Notes: generated by a model from the letters alone, not told the origin. DNA of 64,000 bases from Chelydra serpentina (GCA_037349315.1 JBAIAC010000059.1:20492501-20556500), one strand, 5' to 3'; shown: positions 47,036 through 58,147, counted from the first letter of the stretch. Made by a program: numbers and translations.

Positions 47036-47738
47036 GCTACACAATGAAACTTGAATACTTTCAATACAGAGCAAAACATTTTCTGCTTACACCAAAATAA
47101 CTCTTATTTCCAAGCTCGCTAGATGCAAGGCATCTCCTTAGATCTCTTTTAGAATAATGAATATATGTTTTGATAATAGTAAAGGGCTGTGTAAACAAAT
47201 AATGTAAGTGTAGACATGCCCTAAGAAGAAGGTATTTTAAATATTCAGATACAATACTGATCTTCCTGAATTTTCATTTTTAACAGTTTCAAGTATCTGG
47301 AGTGAACTTGTTTTGTTTAAAAACAAAACAACTCCAGGTCTCCCTGTAGCTTTTCTAGAAATTTCCTTTAGAATATGGCAAAGTTCAGCAGACTCTGTTC
47401 ATACTTCACTACAGCAAGTGTTTTGAATGCTGTATACTCTGTTGGAAGCGTTATCACTTATCAAGGAGGGAAAGTATAATCACAAGAAGGCTAGGCCTTC
47501 TAGCAGACTCCACTTGGATATCCTGTGACTGTCTGGCTCTTCCATCTCTTACAAGAGAAAGCAGGTGTGTGAAATGTCACTGTTCCTAATTTCCATTGGA
47601 CATGGAAAAAATGGACTGCATATTCATCCCATTCCCCACTGGAGTCTCTCTTAAATTCAGTAAAATCTGTAGCTAAGATGGGCTTGTGCATTTACCTTTG
47701 CTGGAAATTTCTAGTGTGCATTCCGTAGTCAATACTAA

Positions 47739-48034
47739 GGGCTGGTCTACACTAACCCCCCAATTCGAACTAAGATACGCAACTTCAGCTACGTGAATAA
47801 CGTAGCTGAAGTCGAAGTATCTTAGTTCGAATGAAAAGGTACTTACCGGGGGTCCACATGCGGCGCGCAGGCTCCCCCGTTGACTCCGCCTACTCTGTTC
47901 GCGGAGTAGGATTACAAGCGTCCACGGGGGAGCACTTCCTGGTTTGATTTATCGCGTCTAGACAAGACGCGATAAATCGAACCCAGAAGATCGATCCGAC
48001 GCCTCCGACGCAGCGGGTAAGTGTAGCCTAGCCC
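47739..48034. mobile_element. Harbinger MITE with stacked hairpins
   Basis: TSD TAA (47736-47738 and 48035-48037). The ends are GGGCTGGTCTACACTA and, inverted, GGGCTAGGCTACACTTAC, matching the autonomous element at 20232-25171. Inside is a long stem at about 47762-47832 (ATTCGAACTAAGATACG pairing with AAGTATCTTAGTTCGAAT). It also has a perfect stem at 47946-47979 (GATTTATCGCGTCT / AGACGCGATAAATC) and CTCCGC/GCGGAG. It is non-coding and CpG-rich. Confidence 0.9.
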
Positions 48035-48215
48035 TAAGTAATGAAGCTCTCCACACATGCCAAAACACTTCCTCAGAAGCCCACAAACTGACCTGCAGTG
48101 ATCCTTCCAACACTTTTCCTTGTGATGATACAGAAAAATTGTCATCTGGCAAGTAGTAAAGGTTGCTGTAGATCCTGTTGTAATGTCTTTTTTTTTTCTT
48201 TTTCCTTTTTGCAAG

Positions 48216-48348
48216 TGGAACAACCATGGCTACGATATTGCTAAAATGTTTGGAAACAAATTTACGTTGATCTCCCCAGTCTGGCTACAGGTGAAAAGAA
48301 AGGGAAAGGAGATGTTCCAGTTCACGGGACTACATGATGCTGACCAAG
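48216..48348 (+). CDS. CHID1: CHID1 coding exon 3
   Basis: Forty-four codons plus one base, WNNHGYDIAKMFGNKFTLIS then PVWLQVKRKGKEMFQFTGLH and DADQ. The acceptor is a long T tract ending TTTTTGCAAG. The donor is CAAG/GTTCTT, weak compared with the usual GTAAGT/GTGAGT. The exon carries the family motif W-N-x-H-G-Y-D and the second barrel strand (ISPVWLQ). Confidence 0.95.
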
Positions 48349-49306
48349 GTTCTTTATTTTCGTTGTGTGTGGATGTATATATAAAATATATAATCAGTAT
48401 TGCCATAGGCTGAATGAACGATACGAATGACTAGCCTTTCCAATATACTAATACGGATTTGTCTCTGGCCTTTCTGAGGATAAGAGTCTACTTTGTCACT
48501 GTACTCTTATAATTAAAAGTCTGTCTATTTTTTTAAAAGAAAACCACCCATTTATCCCCCAAAGAGTAGTGGAAGAATGGAGATTTCAGTGGCTCCTTTC
48601 ACCTGGCCCATTTCAAAGAACAGGCAGAGATAGTTATGTACATAAACATTTTTAATGAATCTGTATTAACTTCATTTAACTCTGTAAAGTATTTTGGGAT
48701 ACATGACTGCAGTCAGGCTACATTTCAGGCTTTACGCTATTAAAATTAAAATTTCATAATGGTTTGGGTGTTGGCAAATGTAGAGTTATCTCAATTGAAC
48801 TATCATCTCCGGGGACCGATTCTGAACAAGCTTTAATTCTGATCATGTTCAGACCAAATAATAAATCAATAAAATGATCCTTATGAAAATGGGACAGGCC
48901 ACTAAAAATACCATCTTATTTAAACCTGTTCATCCCAAAGAATGACTGAAGCCTCCAAAGAAAAAAAAGATCAAAGCCTCAATATGTTGCAATCTGGTTG
49001 TCATGACAAATGAGCCAGAACAAATACTGTTGCATTTCATGTGAAAGGCAGGGGAAACTTTGGTAAGGTAAAAATGTTGAACTACTAGTTTCCATGTGGA
49101 ATGGGGCAACTAGCTTTATTCTCCACATATAAGTAAGGCTGTACCCATAATAGAATGACCTGTGAGCCAGTAACACTTTCTCTTATAGGAGGAAGAGAAT
49201 TGCAATGAAACTACATACTTTACTTGAAGACGTCTCTTGAAAGAGACATTATAGATATTTATATTAGATATGCTCATAGTTTAACATCTGTTTCATTGTT
49301 TGACAG
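48349..49306 (+). other. CHID1: CHID1 intron after coding exon 3
   Basis: A 958-bp intron from a weak donor (GTTCTT) to the acceptor TGTTTGACAG. AT-rich; no repeat or conserved element recognised. Confidence 0.75.
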
Positions 49307-49351
49307 ATTGGATAAAAGATGTCAAGAAAAACTCTAAAAACATCAAAATAG
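49307..49351 (+). CDS. CHID1: CHID1 coding exon 4
   Basis: A 45-bp mini-exon, phase 1 to phase 1, reading (D)WIKDVKKNSKNIKI(V). The split first codon gives Asp where human CHID1, as I recall, has Gly (DQGW). The donor is ATAG/GTGAGG. Small, but its reading frame and position between flanking exons leave little doubt. Confidence 0.92.
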
Positions 49352-49564
49352 GTGAGGCTGCATTTTAAGTTTCTTGTAGTTTTTTGCTTGTGGTTATTGG
49401 CACAGGCAAGGAAGCCTTTATTTCAGGAATATGTGGATGGGAGATGTTAGCAGAGCAAAATAGTCCTCATGCACAGGCTCTTAAGGGAAAAGACTGGAGG
49501 AGAAAAGGTATAAAAGAGTGCATCTTGTATTATTTGGGTCGATTAATTATTGGTAGCTCAGTAA

Positions 49565-50814
49565 TTGAGATACCAAGGGCAAGTCATGCCTGACTAACCT
49601 AATTGGCTTCTATGATGAGATAACTGGCTCTGTGGATGAGGGGAAAGCAGTGGATTTGCTATTTCTTGACTTTAGCAAAGCTTTTGATACAGTCTCCCAC
49701 AGTGTTCTTGCCAGCAAGTTAAAGAAGTATGGGCTGGATGAATGGATGGTAAGGTGGATAGAAAACTGGCTGGATGGTCGTGCTCAACGGGTAGTGATCA
49801 ATGGCTCCATGTCTAGTTGGCAGCCGGTATCAAGTGGAGTGCCCCAAGGGTCGGTGCTGGGGCCGGTTTTGTTCAATATCTTTATCAACGATCTGGAGGA
49901 TGGTGTGGACTGCACCCTTAGCAAGTTTGCAGATGACACTAAACTGGGAGGAGTGGTTGATACGCTGGAGGGTAGGGACAGGATACAGAGGGACCTAGAC
50001 AAATTAGAGGATTGGGCCAAAAGAAATCTGATGAGGTTCAACAAGGACAAGTGCAGAGTCCTGCACTTAGGACGGAAGAATCCCATGCACTGCTACAGAC
50101 TAGGGACCGAATGGCTGGGCAGCAGTTCTGCAGAAAAGGACCTAGGGGTTACAGTGGACGAAAAGCTGAATATGAATCAACAGTGTGCCCTTGTTGCCAA
50201 GAAGGCTAACGGCATTTTGGGCTGTATAAGTAGGGGCATTTCCAGCAGATCGAGGGATGTGATTATTCCCCTCTATTCGGCACTGGTGAGGCCTCATTTG
50301 GAGTACTGTGTCCAGTTTTGAGCCCCACACTACAAGAAGGATGTGGATAAATTGGAAAGAGTCCAACGGAGGGCAACAAAAATGATTAGGGGGCTGGAGC
50401 ACATGACTTATGAGGAGAGGCTGAGGGAACTGGGATTGTTTAGCCTGCAGAAGAGAAGAGTGAGGGGGGATTTGATAGCTGCTTTCAACTACCTAAAAGG
50501 GGGTTCCAAAGAGGATGGATCTAGACTGTTCTCAGTGGTAGACGATGACAGAACAAGGAGTAATGGTCTCAAGTTGCAGAGGGGGAGGTTTAGGTTGGAT
50601 ATTAGAAAAAACGTTTTCACTAGTAGGGTGGTGAAGCACTGGAATGGGTTACCTAGGGAGGTGGTGGAATCTCCTTCCTTAGAGGTTTTTAAGGTCAGGC
50701 TTGACAAAGCCCTGGCTGGGATGATCTAGTTGGGGTTGGTCCTGCTTTGAGCAGGGGGTTGAACTAGATGACCTCCTGAGGTCCCTTCCAACCCTGAGAT
50801 TCTATGATTCTGTG
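49565..50814 (+). mobile_element. CR1 LINE, 5'-truncated, nearly intact RT frame
   Basis: From about 49578 one frame reads [20 protein letters not shown] and continues through RT boxes: [37 protein letters not shown], the catalytic FADDTKLGG and LEYCVQF. A single in-frame TGA at 50319-50321 replaces the Trp codon present in the copy at 58148-58990. The frame then continues to the stop at 50727. The 3' end has the CR1 terminus TGACCTCCTGAGGTCCCTTC and tail ATTCTATGATTCTGTG. The low number of lesions indicates a fairly young insertion. It is sense-oriented in a CHID1 intron. Confidence 0.95.
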
Positions 50815-52030
50815 AGCTGTTGGTGCCCTGAGGTTTTTCTCCTGAGAATTCCCCCCCCACACACACACACTTTTTTTTTTTTTGGTTCAGACTCTGTGAC
50901 TCTGTGTTCCTGCCATCTCCCTTCTTGATGAGAATTCCTTCAGGGCTGATTGCCATGTTCTTGGGGGGAGAGGTTGGCCTTGTGACCACAGTATTCGTAA
51001 GCTCTGGTTAGAGAATCAAACTGATCATCCAGCTAGAGTGTCTAGCACGATGATGCAGAAGACTACTGCATTTTTTTCTTAACCTGAATGTCTGAGGTCT
51101 CTATAACAGCTTCCTGTTTTAGAAAAATTGGAAAACATTGATATAGACACACATGCTAAACAGCTCACCTTACCATCTCCATGATCCTGCCAGTGACTGG
51201 CATGTTTGCTTTATGCAGATGTCAAAATGTAAAGAGTAGATTGCAGAAGGATGAAGTTCATTTAAATTAAAAGAACCCTCAACTTGAACTTTTTAAATAT
51301 GTCTTTTAAAATACAACTTTCTGATGAAGATGAATATATGAATTCTTTTCTTTTTAAGTGTGTCCTGATTCTCTTTACTAACCTAAAACAATTCTAAGCC
51401 TTTCTGCTCCTGTGATTAGAATAGTTTTCCACCTTGGATGTCAGCCTTCCTAATAGCTCCCTTTCCTGCTTGCTTGTTGTGTCTTCACTTCTAGTAACAT
51501 GGGGGCAGAGCTAGTAAACAGTCTTATGAAGCTTGGGGAAGAGCGTGTCTGAGCTTCCCCAAAGAAGGAATGCAAGAATGTTGTTATGAGTGCTAGAAAT
51601 AATCAAAACCGTGAAACTGACTAGACCCAGTGCTGCCAAACACACAAACGTAACAAACTAAAGTTTAGAAGTAAAATTCTTTACCTTTCCAGTATAGTAA
51701 TCTTAAGCATTGTGTCAATAATAGGTATAAAACTTCGAGAAGGAGACACTATTTTCAAGCTGGCATCCCTTTAAGATTGATTTTACAGCCTCTACTAATA
51801 ACTCAGTTCTCCATTTGAAGTATCTACTTTGAGTCAATGTTCTTCAGTAAGACCCACTTTTGAAACAAAGGACAACATTGCATGAGCAATTTGCTTATCT
51901 ATACTAACTGGGGTTAGAAAGTAGAGAAGCAAAACCTTTAGATATGGGAGATTTTCCTGTGAATATATCAGTGTAATCAGAGCAATTGTAATTTTCATAA
52001 TTACTTGTTTGACTTGTTTTTTCATCTCAG
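50815..52030 (+). other. CHID1: Rest of CHID1 intron after coding exon 4
   Basis: It includes a C-rich/(CA)n/poly-T simple-sequence patch at 50850-50884. The remainder is AT-rich with no recognised feature until the acceptor TTTTTTCATCTCAG. Confidence 0.7.
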
Positions 52031-52137
52031 TTCCTCGGATTTTGTTTGATGGCTGGACTTACCAAGATTTTGAGAGTGTTTTTGGCAGTGAGGATGAGAT
52101 AGAGGAGCTTTCCAAGAGCATGGTGCAAATAGCCAAG
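52031..52137 (+). CDS. CHID1: CHID1 coding exon 5
   Basis: Two bases plus 35 codons, (V)PRILFDGWTYQDFESVF, GSEDEIEELSKSMVQIAK. The acceptor is CATCTCAG and the donor is AAG/GTAAAA, phase 0. The VPR-LF-x-W-T and EDEIEELSK motifs are diagnostic of CHID1. Confidence 0.95.
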
Positions 52138-52299
52138 GTAAAACCATTGCTAATACAAATGAGTTAACCAGTGGGATATCTGTTATCAATCCCCCATAGC
52201 TGGACGATGCCATCACATCTTATAATGACAGTGAAATTTCTATTCAAACAGTAATTAGGTAGGATGTCAAACAGTAACTGCTAAATTTAAATATCTTCA

Positions 52300-54720
52300 A
52301 TCTGCAGGACTGGACAACTTGCACCCAAGAGTTCTAAAAGAGCTGAAGAACTTTCCAAGCTGTTCAGTGAATCTCTTTGCATGCTGCAGCAGTTCTAGAG
52401 GAGTTCTATGATGTTTTTCTTCATTTTCAAATATATCGATTTCAATTACAACACAGAATACAAAGTGTACAGTGCTCACTTTATATTTGTATTACAAATA
52501 TTTGCACTGTAAAAATGATAAAAGCAATATTATTTTTCAATTCACATCATACAAGTATCGTAGTGCAATCTCTTTATGGTGAAAGTGCAACTTACAAATG
52601 TAGATTTTTGTTGCTGTTACATAACTGCACTCAAAAACAAAACAGTCTAAAACTTTAGAGCCTGCAAGTCCACTCAGTCCTACTTCTTGTTCAGCCAATC
52701 ACTTCTAGAAACAAGTTTCTTTACATTTATGGGAGATAATGCTGCCTGCTTCTTATTTACAATGTCACCTGAAAGTGAGAACAGACGTTTGCATGGCACT
52801 TTTGTAGCCAGCATTGCAAGGTATTTATGTGTTAGGTATGCTAAACATTCATATGCCCCTTCATGCTTTAACCACCATTCCAGAGGACATGCTTCCATGA
52901 TGATGACGCTTGTTAAAAAAATGTGTTAATTAAATTTGTGACTGAACTCCTCGGGGGGGAGAATTGTATGTCTCCTGCTCTGTGTTTTACCCAAATTCTG
53001 CCATATATTTCATGTTATAGCAGTCTTGGATGATCACCTAGCATGTTGTTTGTTTTAAGAACACTTTCACTGCAGATTTACAAAATGTAAAGAAGGTACC
53101 AATATGAGATTTCTAAAGATAGCTACAGCACTCGACCAAAGGTTTAGGAATCTGAAGTGCCTTCCAAAATCTGAGAGGGATGGGGTGTGGAGCATGCTTT
53201 CAGAAACCTTAAAAGAGCATCACTCCGATGCAGAAATATGGAACCTGAACCACCAAAAAAGAAAATCAGCCTTCTGCTGGTGGTATATGACTTGACTCAG
53301 ATGATGAAAATGAACATGCATTGGTCTGTTTATTGGTCATGCACTGCTTTAGATAGTTATTGAGCATAACCCGTCATCAGCATGGACTCGTCTTCTGGAA
53401 TGGTGGTTGAAGCATGAAGGGACATGAATCTTTAGCGCATCTGACACGTAAATATCTTGCAATGCTGGCTACAACACTGCAGTGCGAATGTCTGTTCTCA
53501 CTTTCTGGTGACCTTGTAAATAAGAAGCAGGCAGCATTATCTCTTGCAAATGTAAACAAATTTGTTTGAGCAATTTTGGCTGAACAAGAAGCAGGATTGA
53601 GTGTATTTGTAGGCTCTAAAGTTTTACATTGTTTTATTTTTGAATGCAGTTATTTTTTGTACATAATTCTACGCTTGTAAGTTCAACTTTCATGATAAAG
53701 AGATTGCACTACAGTACTTGTACTCAGTGAATTGAAAAAATACTATCTCTTTTACAGTGCAAATATTATAATAAATATAAAGTGACCACTGTACATTTTG
53801 TATTCTGTGTTGTAATTGTAAATGTGCAAAACATCCAAAAATATTTATATAAATGGTATTCTATTATTGTTTAACAGTGCGATTAATTTTTTTTAATTGC
53901 TTGACAGCCCTAGAAAAAAGCTTATGTGGGATGACCCAGTTATTATGATATCAGTCCTGGGCAAAATCATGGGATACCTTTATAAAGAATACAATCTTTA
54001 CAGAATTAAAGGAAGGTAGAATAATTAATGCCAATAATGTGTTTTATGGAAAATGGATCTTGTCAAATTTGTCTGACAGTTTTTCAGATTAAAGAGTGTT
54101 GACAAAGATCTGTTATGCTAGTTACTTCTGTAAGGTGTTTGATTAGTATTGTACAACATCCTGTTAAAAACTAGCACTAGGAATCAATACAGCAAATAGT
54201 AAATGGATTATAATCTGGCCGACTGATCTCAAAATAATTGTAAATGGAGAATCCCTATCTAATGAGTTCTTAGCAGGGCCCCACAGATATCTGCTCTTGG
54301 TCCAATGCTATTCAATATCTTAAACAATGATGTGGAAGAAAATAGAAAATCATTGCTGATAAAGTCTGCTGATGACAGACATTGGTGGAGCAGTAAATGG
54401 TCAGTTCCACAAAGTGATATGGATCAGATGGTAGGCTAGGCACAGCTGTATTTCAGAGAACGTTATTTAAGGTTATATTTGTGTAAACAAAGAATGTATG
54501 TCACATTTGAAGGAATGGGGTAGTGTGTTTTGGAAAGCAGTGACTCAAAGGAACTTGGGGATCATGGTGGATAACCAGCTTGAATATGAGCTGACAGTGT
54601 CTGTGGTGGTGAAGATCAAATGCAATCTTGGATGTATAACCAGGGGACTATCAAGCGGAAGTAAGGAGATATTATATTACTCATGTGGCATTAGTGAAAC
54701 ATCACTGAATAAATCCTCTT
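52300..54720 (+). repeat. Old CR1 LINE relic split by foldback hAT copy 2
   Basis: The left part (52305-52404) encodes AGLDNLHPRVLKELK, the CR1 motif 'GPDGLHPRVLKEL' upstream of the RT fingers. After the hAT element the CR1 continues with CAGTCCTGGGCAAAATCATG ('VLGKIME'), an RT palm relic near 54250-54420, and LGIMVDNQLEYELTVSVVVK near 54550-54620, ending near 54700. It has many stops. CR1 was therefore present before the hAT element. Confidence 0.75.
52405..53912. mobile_element. Foldback (palindromic) hAT element, copy 2
   Basis: The short left arm (to about 52905) reads the hATC domain on the minus strand: GAYECLAYLTHKYLAMLATK and CKRLFSLSGDIVNKK. The long right arm (about 52920-53912) reads on the plus strand with FLKIATALDQRFRNLKCLPK and a frameshifted hATC relic (CECLFSLSGDLVNKK, about 53485-53530). 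It ends TTGACAGCCCTA. The arms and junction match copy 1 in reverse complement. The left terminal inverted repeat (about 90 bp) is missing, so no TSD can be assigned. Confidence 0.85.
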
Positions 54721-54852
54721 GTCAGGTTGTGATGTCAAAACTCTTTAAAAACAAAAAGCAACAAAAAATAAACCTCAAAACAACACCCCTCCACCCCCCA
54801 CCCCCGTCGCATGGGAAAGGACTCAGAAGAGAGCTACAAGAATGATTTGAGG

Positions 54853-55402
54853 CAGAGCTTTCCAAACTTTTCATGTTGGTGACACACTTTTTAGACATGC
54901 ATCATTTCGCGACACACCGGAAGTGACGCGGAATCAATTCCGCCCGGATTACACATACTGCGCATGCGCAGTACCCAGGGCCAGCCGCCCCAAGCAAAAA
55001 AACAAAACAACTCCGCCCCCCAAGTGCCACCCCCCCCAATGCCGGTGGAAACACCCCCCCACCCAACAACGCCGCCCCGCCAAAATGCCGGGGGGGAGCG
55101 CGGAACGCCTGCCGCCCCGCTGCCCCGGCCGGAGGGGAGCGCGGAACGCCTGCCGCCCCGCTGCCCCGGCCGGAGGGGAGCGCGGAACGCCTGCCGCCCC
55201 GCTGCCCCGGCCGGAGGGGAGCGCGGAACGCCTGCCGCCCCGCTGCCCCGGCCGGAGGGGAGCGCGGAACGCCTGCCGCCCCGCTGCCCCGGCCGGGGAG
55301 CAGAGCATGCCCGGGAGCAGAGCACGCCTGCCGCCCCGTGACACACCTACACACTGCCGCTGACACACTAACGTGTCGCGACACACAGTTTGGAAAGCTC
55401 TG
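54853..55402. mobile_element. hAT MITE (CAGAGCTTTCCAAACT family)
   Basis: Terminal inverted repeats CAGAGCTTTCCAAACT / AGTTTGGAAAGCTCTG and an exact 8-bp TSD ATTTGAGG (54845-54852 and 55403-55410). Subterminal GACACAC repeats occur at both ends. The GC-rich centre contains a 41-bp minisatellite. Confidence 0.93.
55093..55297 (+). repeat. 41-bp minisatellite, five copies
   Basis: Units starting GGGGAGCGCGGAACGCCTGC recur at 55093, 55134, 55175, 55216 and 55257 and are essentially identical. Because 41 is not divisible by three, all frames cycle through the same peptides. This explains the long but meaningless open frames here. Confidence 0.97.
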
Positions 55403-55589
55403 ATTTGAGGTCTGGAAGACCTGCCTTGCAGTGAGACTAAAATAGCCTTTTCTCTTTATTTTAGCCAAGAACAGGTTGAGACATGACTTGACCATAGTCA
55501 AAATACCAACATGGGGAGAAGAGTTGACCACAGAGTGTCCTTTAATCAATTCCTGAGTCTCTAAATCCTCACTAATTGGGTATGAGGGC

Positions 55590-55800
55590 GATTAAACTTT
55601 TTAAAAAAAAATTACCAGTGATTTTCAGGTGCCTTAATTTTTGGGCAGCTAAGTTGGGACATCCTAACAGGACTTGATCTTCAGACAGTGCTTAAAAACT
55701 GCCTTCTGAAAAGTAGGCCCCTTTACAATAGCTCAGTTTAGGTGGCAAAAAATTAAGGCACCTTGAATCACTAGTCATTTCTGAAAATGTAAGCCCTAGT
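55590..55800. repeat. MITE with long inverted repeats
   Basis: AGTGATTTTCAGGTGCCTTA is mirrored by TAAGGCACCTTGAATCACTA. Inner segments (GATCTTCAGACAGTGCTTAA and CTTCTGAAAAGTAGGCCCC) follow a hairpin MITE pattern common in reptiles. TSD not identified. Confidence 0.55.
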
Positions 55801-55802
55801 TT

Positions 55803-57077
55803 AGTGGCTAAACTTGTACTGAAATTATTTACCTCTTAAGAACGGCATAACAATGGTACAACAGCTGCACCACACAGACCTTCACTTTTGAAGCCTCATG
55901 GTAAACTGGATAGATATGGCAACTGTCAGAATTTTCTTGAAATAGTACAATAACTATCATTAAGGAAAAAAATCACTCAAATTTCCTGAAGGTAACAGGG
56001 CCATGATCAGTTACCAGCATAGGGTTATCTTGCCCAATTTTCATGTTAGAATTTTGAATTTGGCAAATAAAGCAACCACATGGTGAGATTAAACTGACAT
56101 GCTGAATGGTGTCAGCTGCTGGTAGGAAGTAGGGAGGCTACCCAACCTTCCTAATACTGTTAACACTAGTTCAGCTGAATCTGAAGAGCTTTTAAGATTT
56201 CAGTAACACCTACAAAGCCAGAGGTTGTAGAAGAGTCTCCCTTGGAAAGTGGTAGAAATGTTGATTTAGGCTACTTACAACTAGATTGGACAAAACATTA
56301 AAGTAGCGGAATGTTAAATTCTAATCTAGAACTTTGCAAAAAGATGCAGAGCTGATCTGCCTCAAATAGTAGGACCTGTCTGGTCTGGCAGTTGGCTCAA
56401 ACATGGGATATTTAATGAATTCTCTGAAGTAGAGGGCTCTAGCATCGGGAACAGAGGGGTCTTACAGTGAGCAACCCTAGAAACAGGGATGCTCTAACAG
56501 AAAACTAAAAATCAACAGTCTAACACCAAAAGAAAACTAAGAAAGGAGTTAAACTTGGGCTGTCTTCAGTGTCTACTGATGGAACAGGGTAGGAAAAGTA
56601 ACAAATGTGCAATGGGAACAATTCTGTGCTTGAAGAGAAATGGATTCTATGACCCAATCTGACTCTGACTATAAAAATGGAGGACATGTGTAATAGTGGG
56701 ATTCTGTATATTTGAAATCATTAGTATCTTTGACAAATTAGGGCGGATCAAGACCAAGTTTTTCTAAGTTTGGAATGTGCACCTCTGCTGGCAGTAGCTC
56801 ATCAGTTACTTACATATAGATGTATAATTTCTATATGTCCAAATACTTTGACTAAATTTAAAGTAGCTAGCAGAGTGTGATGTTGAGATTTGCTCTAGTG
56901 GTTTGATACTATTCTATGGTGTTAATTATCCATTAATGAGGTTTCCTTATAACAGTTTAGGAGAATTGTTTGGCCTTTCATATGTTTCTAAAGTAATTTC
57001 TGCTTCATTAGTGATCAGTTTCATATTTCCACACAGCATACCTTGTATGCAGCATGTGAATATATTCTTTGCTCTAC
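55803..57077 (+). other. CHID1: CHID1 intron sequence, no feature
   Basis: AT-rich intronic DNA between repeats. No exon, RNA gene or conserved motif recognised. Confidence 0.6.
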
Positions 57078-57192
57078 GTCAGAGGGGTAGCCGTGTTACT
57101 CTGCGTCTGAAGAAGTGGGTATTCACCCATGAAAGCTTATGCTCCTATGCGTCTGTTAGTCTATAAGGTGCCACAGGACTCTTTGTCGCTTT
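57078..57192. repeat. Interspersed reptile repeat (GGTAGCCGTGTTA type)
   Basis: GGGTAGCCGTGTTACTCTGC, GAAGAAGTGGGTATTCACCC, ATGAAAGCTTATGCTC and TAAGGTGCCACAGGACTC form a widespread reptile repeat. The split copy at 20214-25243 is the inverse, and GACAAGGTGGGTAGGGTAAT near 15020 is a related fragment. I do not assign it to a superfamily. Confidence 0.75.
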
Positions 57193-57359
57193 TGCTCTAC
57201 ATGTACAAACTAATATGACTGGGAGGGTGGAGAGGGGAATACAATACATGTTTACAGAGACTGGTTACCAATTAATGTATTAACCTCTATGGTATTAGTA
57301 TAACAGTGTGACAGCTGAAGCTTTCTAACTTGCATTGAACTGTTCCCAATTCACTTTAG

Positions 57360-57421
57360 GAAGAAAATTTTGATGGATATGTAGTTGAAGTGTGGAGTCA
57401 GCTGGGAAATCAAAAGCAAGC
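57360..57421 (+). CDS. CHID1: CHID1 coding exon 6 (last in window)
   Basis: Twenty codons plus two bases, EENFDGYVVEVWSQLGNQKQ. The acceptor is TTCACTTTAG and the donor is AAGC/GTAAGT (phase 2). It corresponds to the barrel strand carrying the CHID1 counterpart of the GH18 DxxDxDxE signature. Here it reads FDGYVVEVW, so the catalytic Asp-x-Asp-x-Glu pattern is not conserved, in line with the family being regarded as non-catalytic. The next exon was not found before 64000. Confidence 0.95.
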
Positions 57422-58147
57422 GTAAGTATGAGCCTTTAGGATGCAGTGATTGAAAAAGTGGCTTCTTCAGTATAAAACCAACTCATCGTTTTTAAAAATT
57501 GTATAAAAACTGTTGTTAATCCATATAGATTAGTATTTTATATTTGCACTGTCAGTGTTATGTTTTATTTGTACACAAGTCCTGACCAACTTGTTGCTCT
57601 TCTGATTGAATGCCAGTAAACTTCAAGGTTCCTCTTTGCCTTATAATTTCCATGCAGGAGTGTCTATACAGCAATTAGGAGGCGTGGTTGCAGCACATGT
57701 AGACACACCTGTGCTAGCTTTGATTAAGATAGCTTGCTAAAAATAGCAGTATAGCTGTAATGGCACAGGCTGCAGCATGGGCTAGCAGCCTGTGTTTGTA
57801 TCCAGTGTTTTGGGTCACCACCTGATTGCAGTGAGAATATACCCATTCTTTGGGAACTCAGTTAAGGTTGGTCAATTGTTTCCTCAGAATGGAAACCTTG
57901 AAAAGCAAAGACACTGCCATTTAAATCAGTTGCACCCAACACTGCTATTCTTCAGGCCTTAACCCACTGTTATGAGACTTTCATACCACACTAATAACCT
58001 TTCAAACTTTATTTCAGTTCAACAGTAAAGCCCAGTGCACAAAAAATGGATAAACACTGCACCGTACAACATTAACTCGAACATGTACATGTTTTGTCTG
58101 TCTACCATATTAACAGATCTAAGTTAGTGGGAAAAACTTGGAAATAT

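Noticed and set aside
55093..55297. Regular direct repeats as a CRISPR array
   Set aside because: Units are contiguous with no spacers, and the genome is vertebrate.
54891..55549. Overlapping open frames up to 215 codons on both strands
   Set aside because: They result from the 41-bp minisatellite: a period not divisible by three makes every frame cycle through the same peptides, and the interval is a non-coding MITE.
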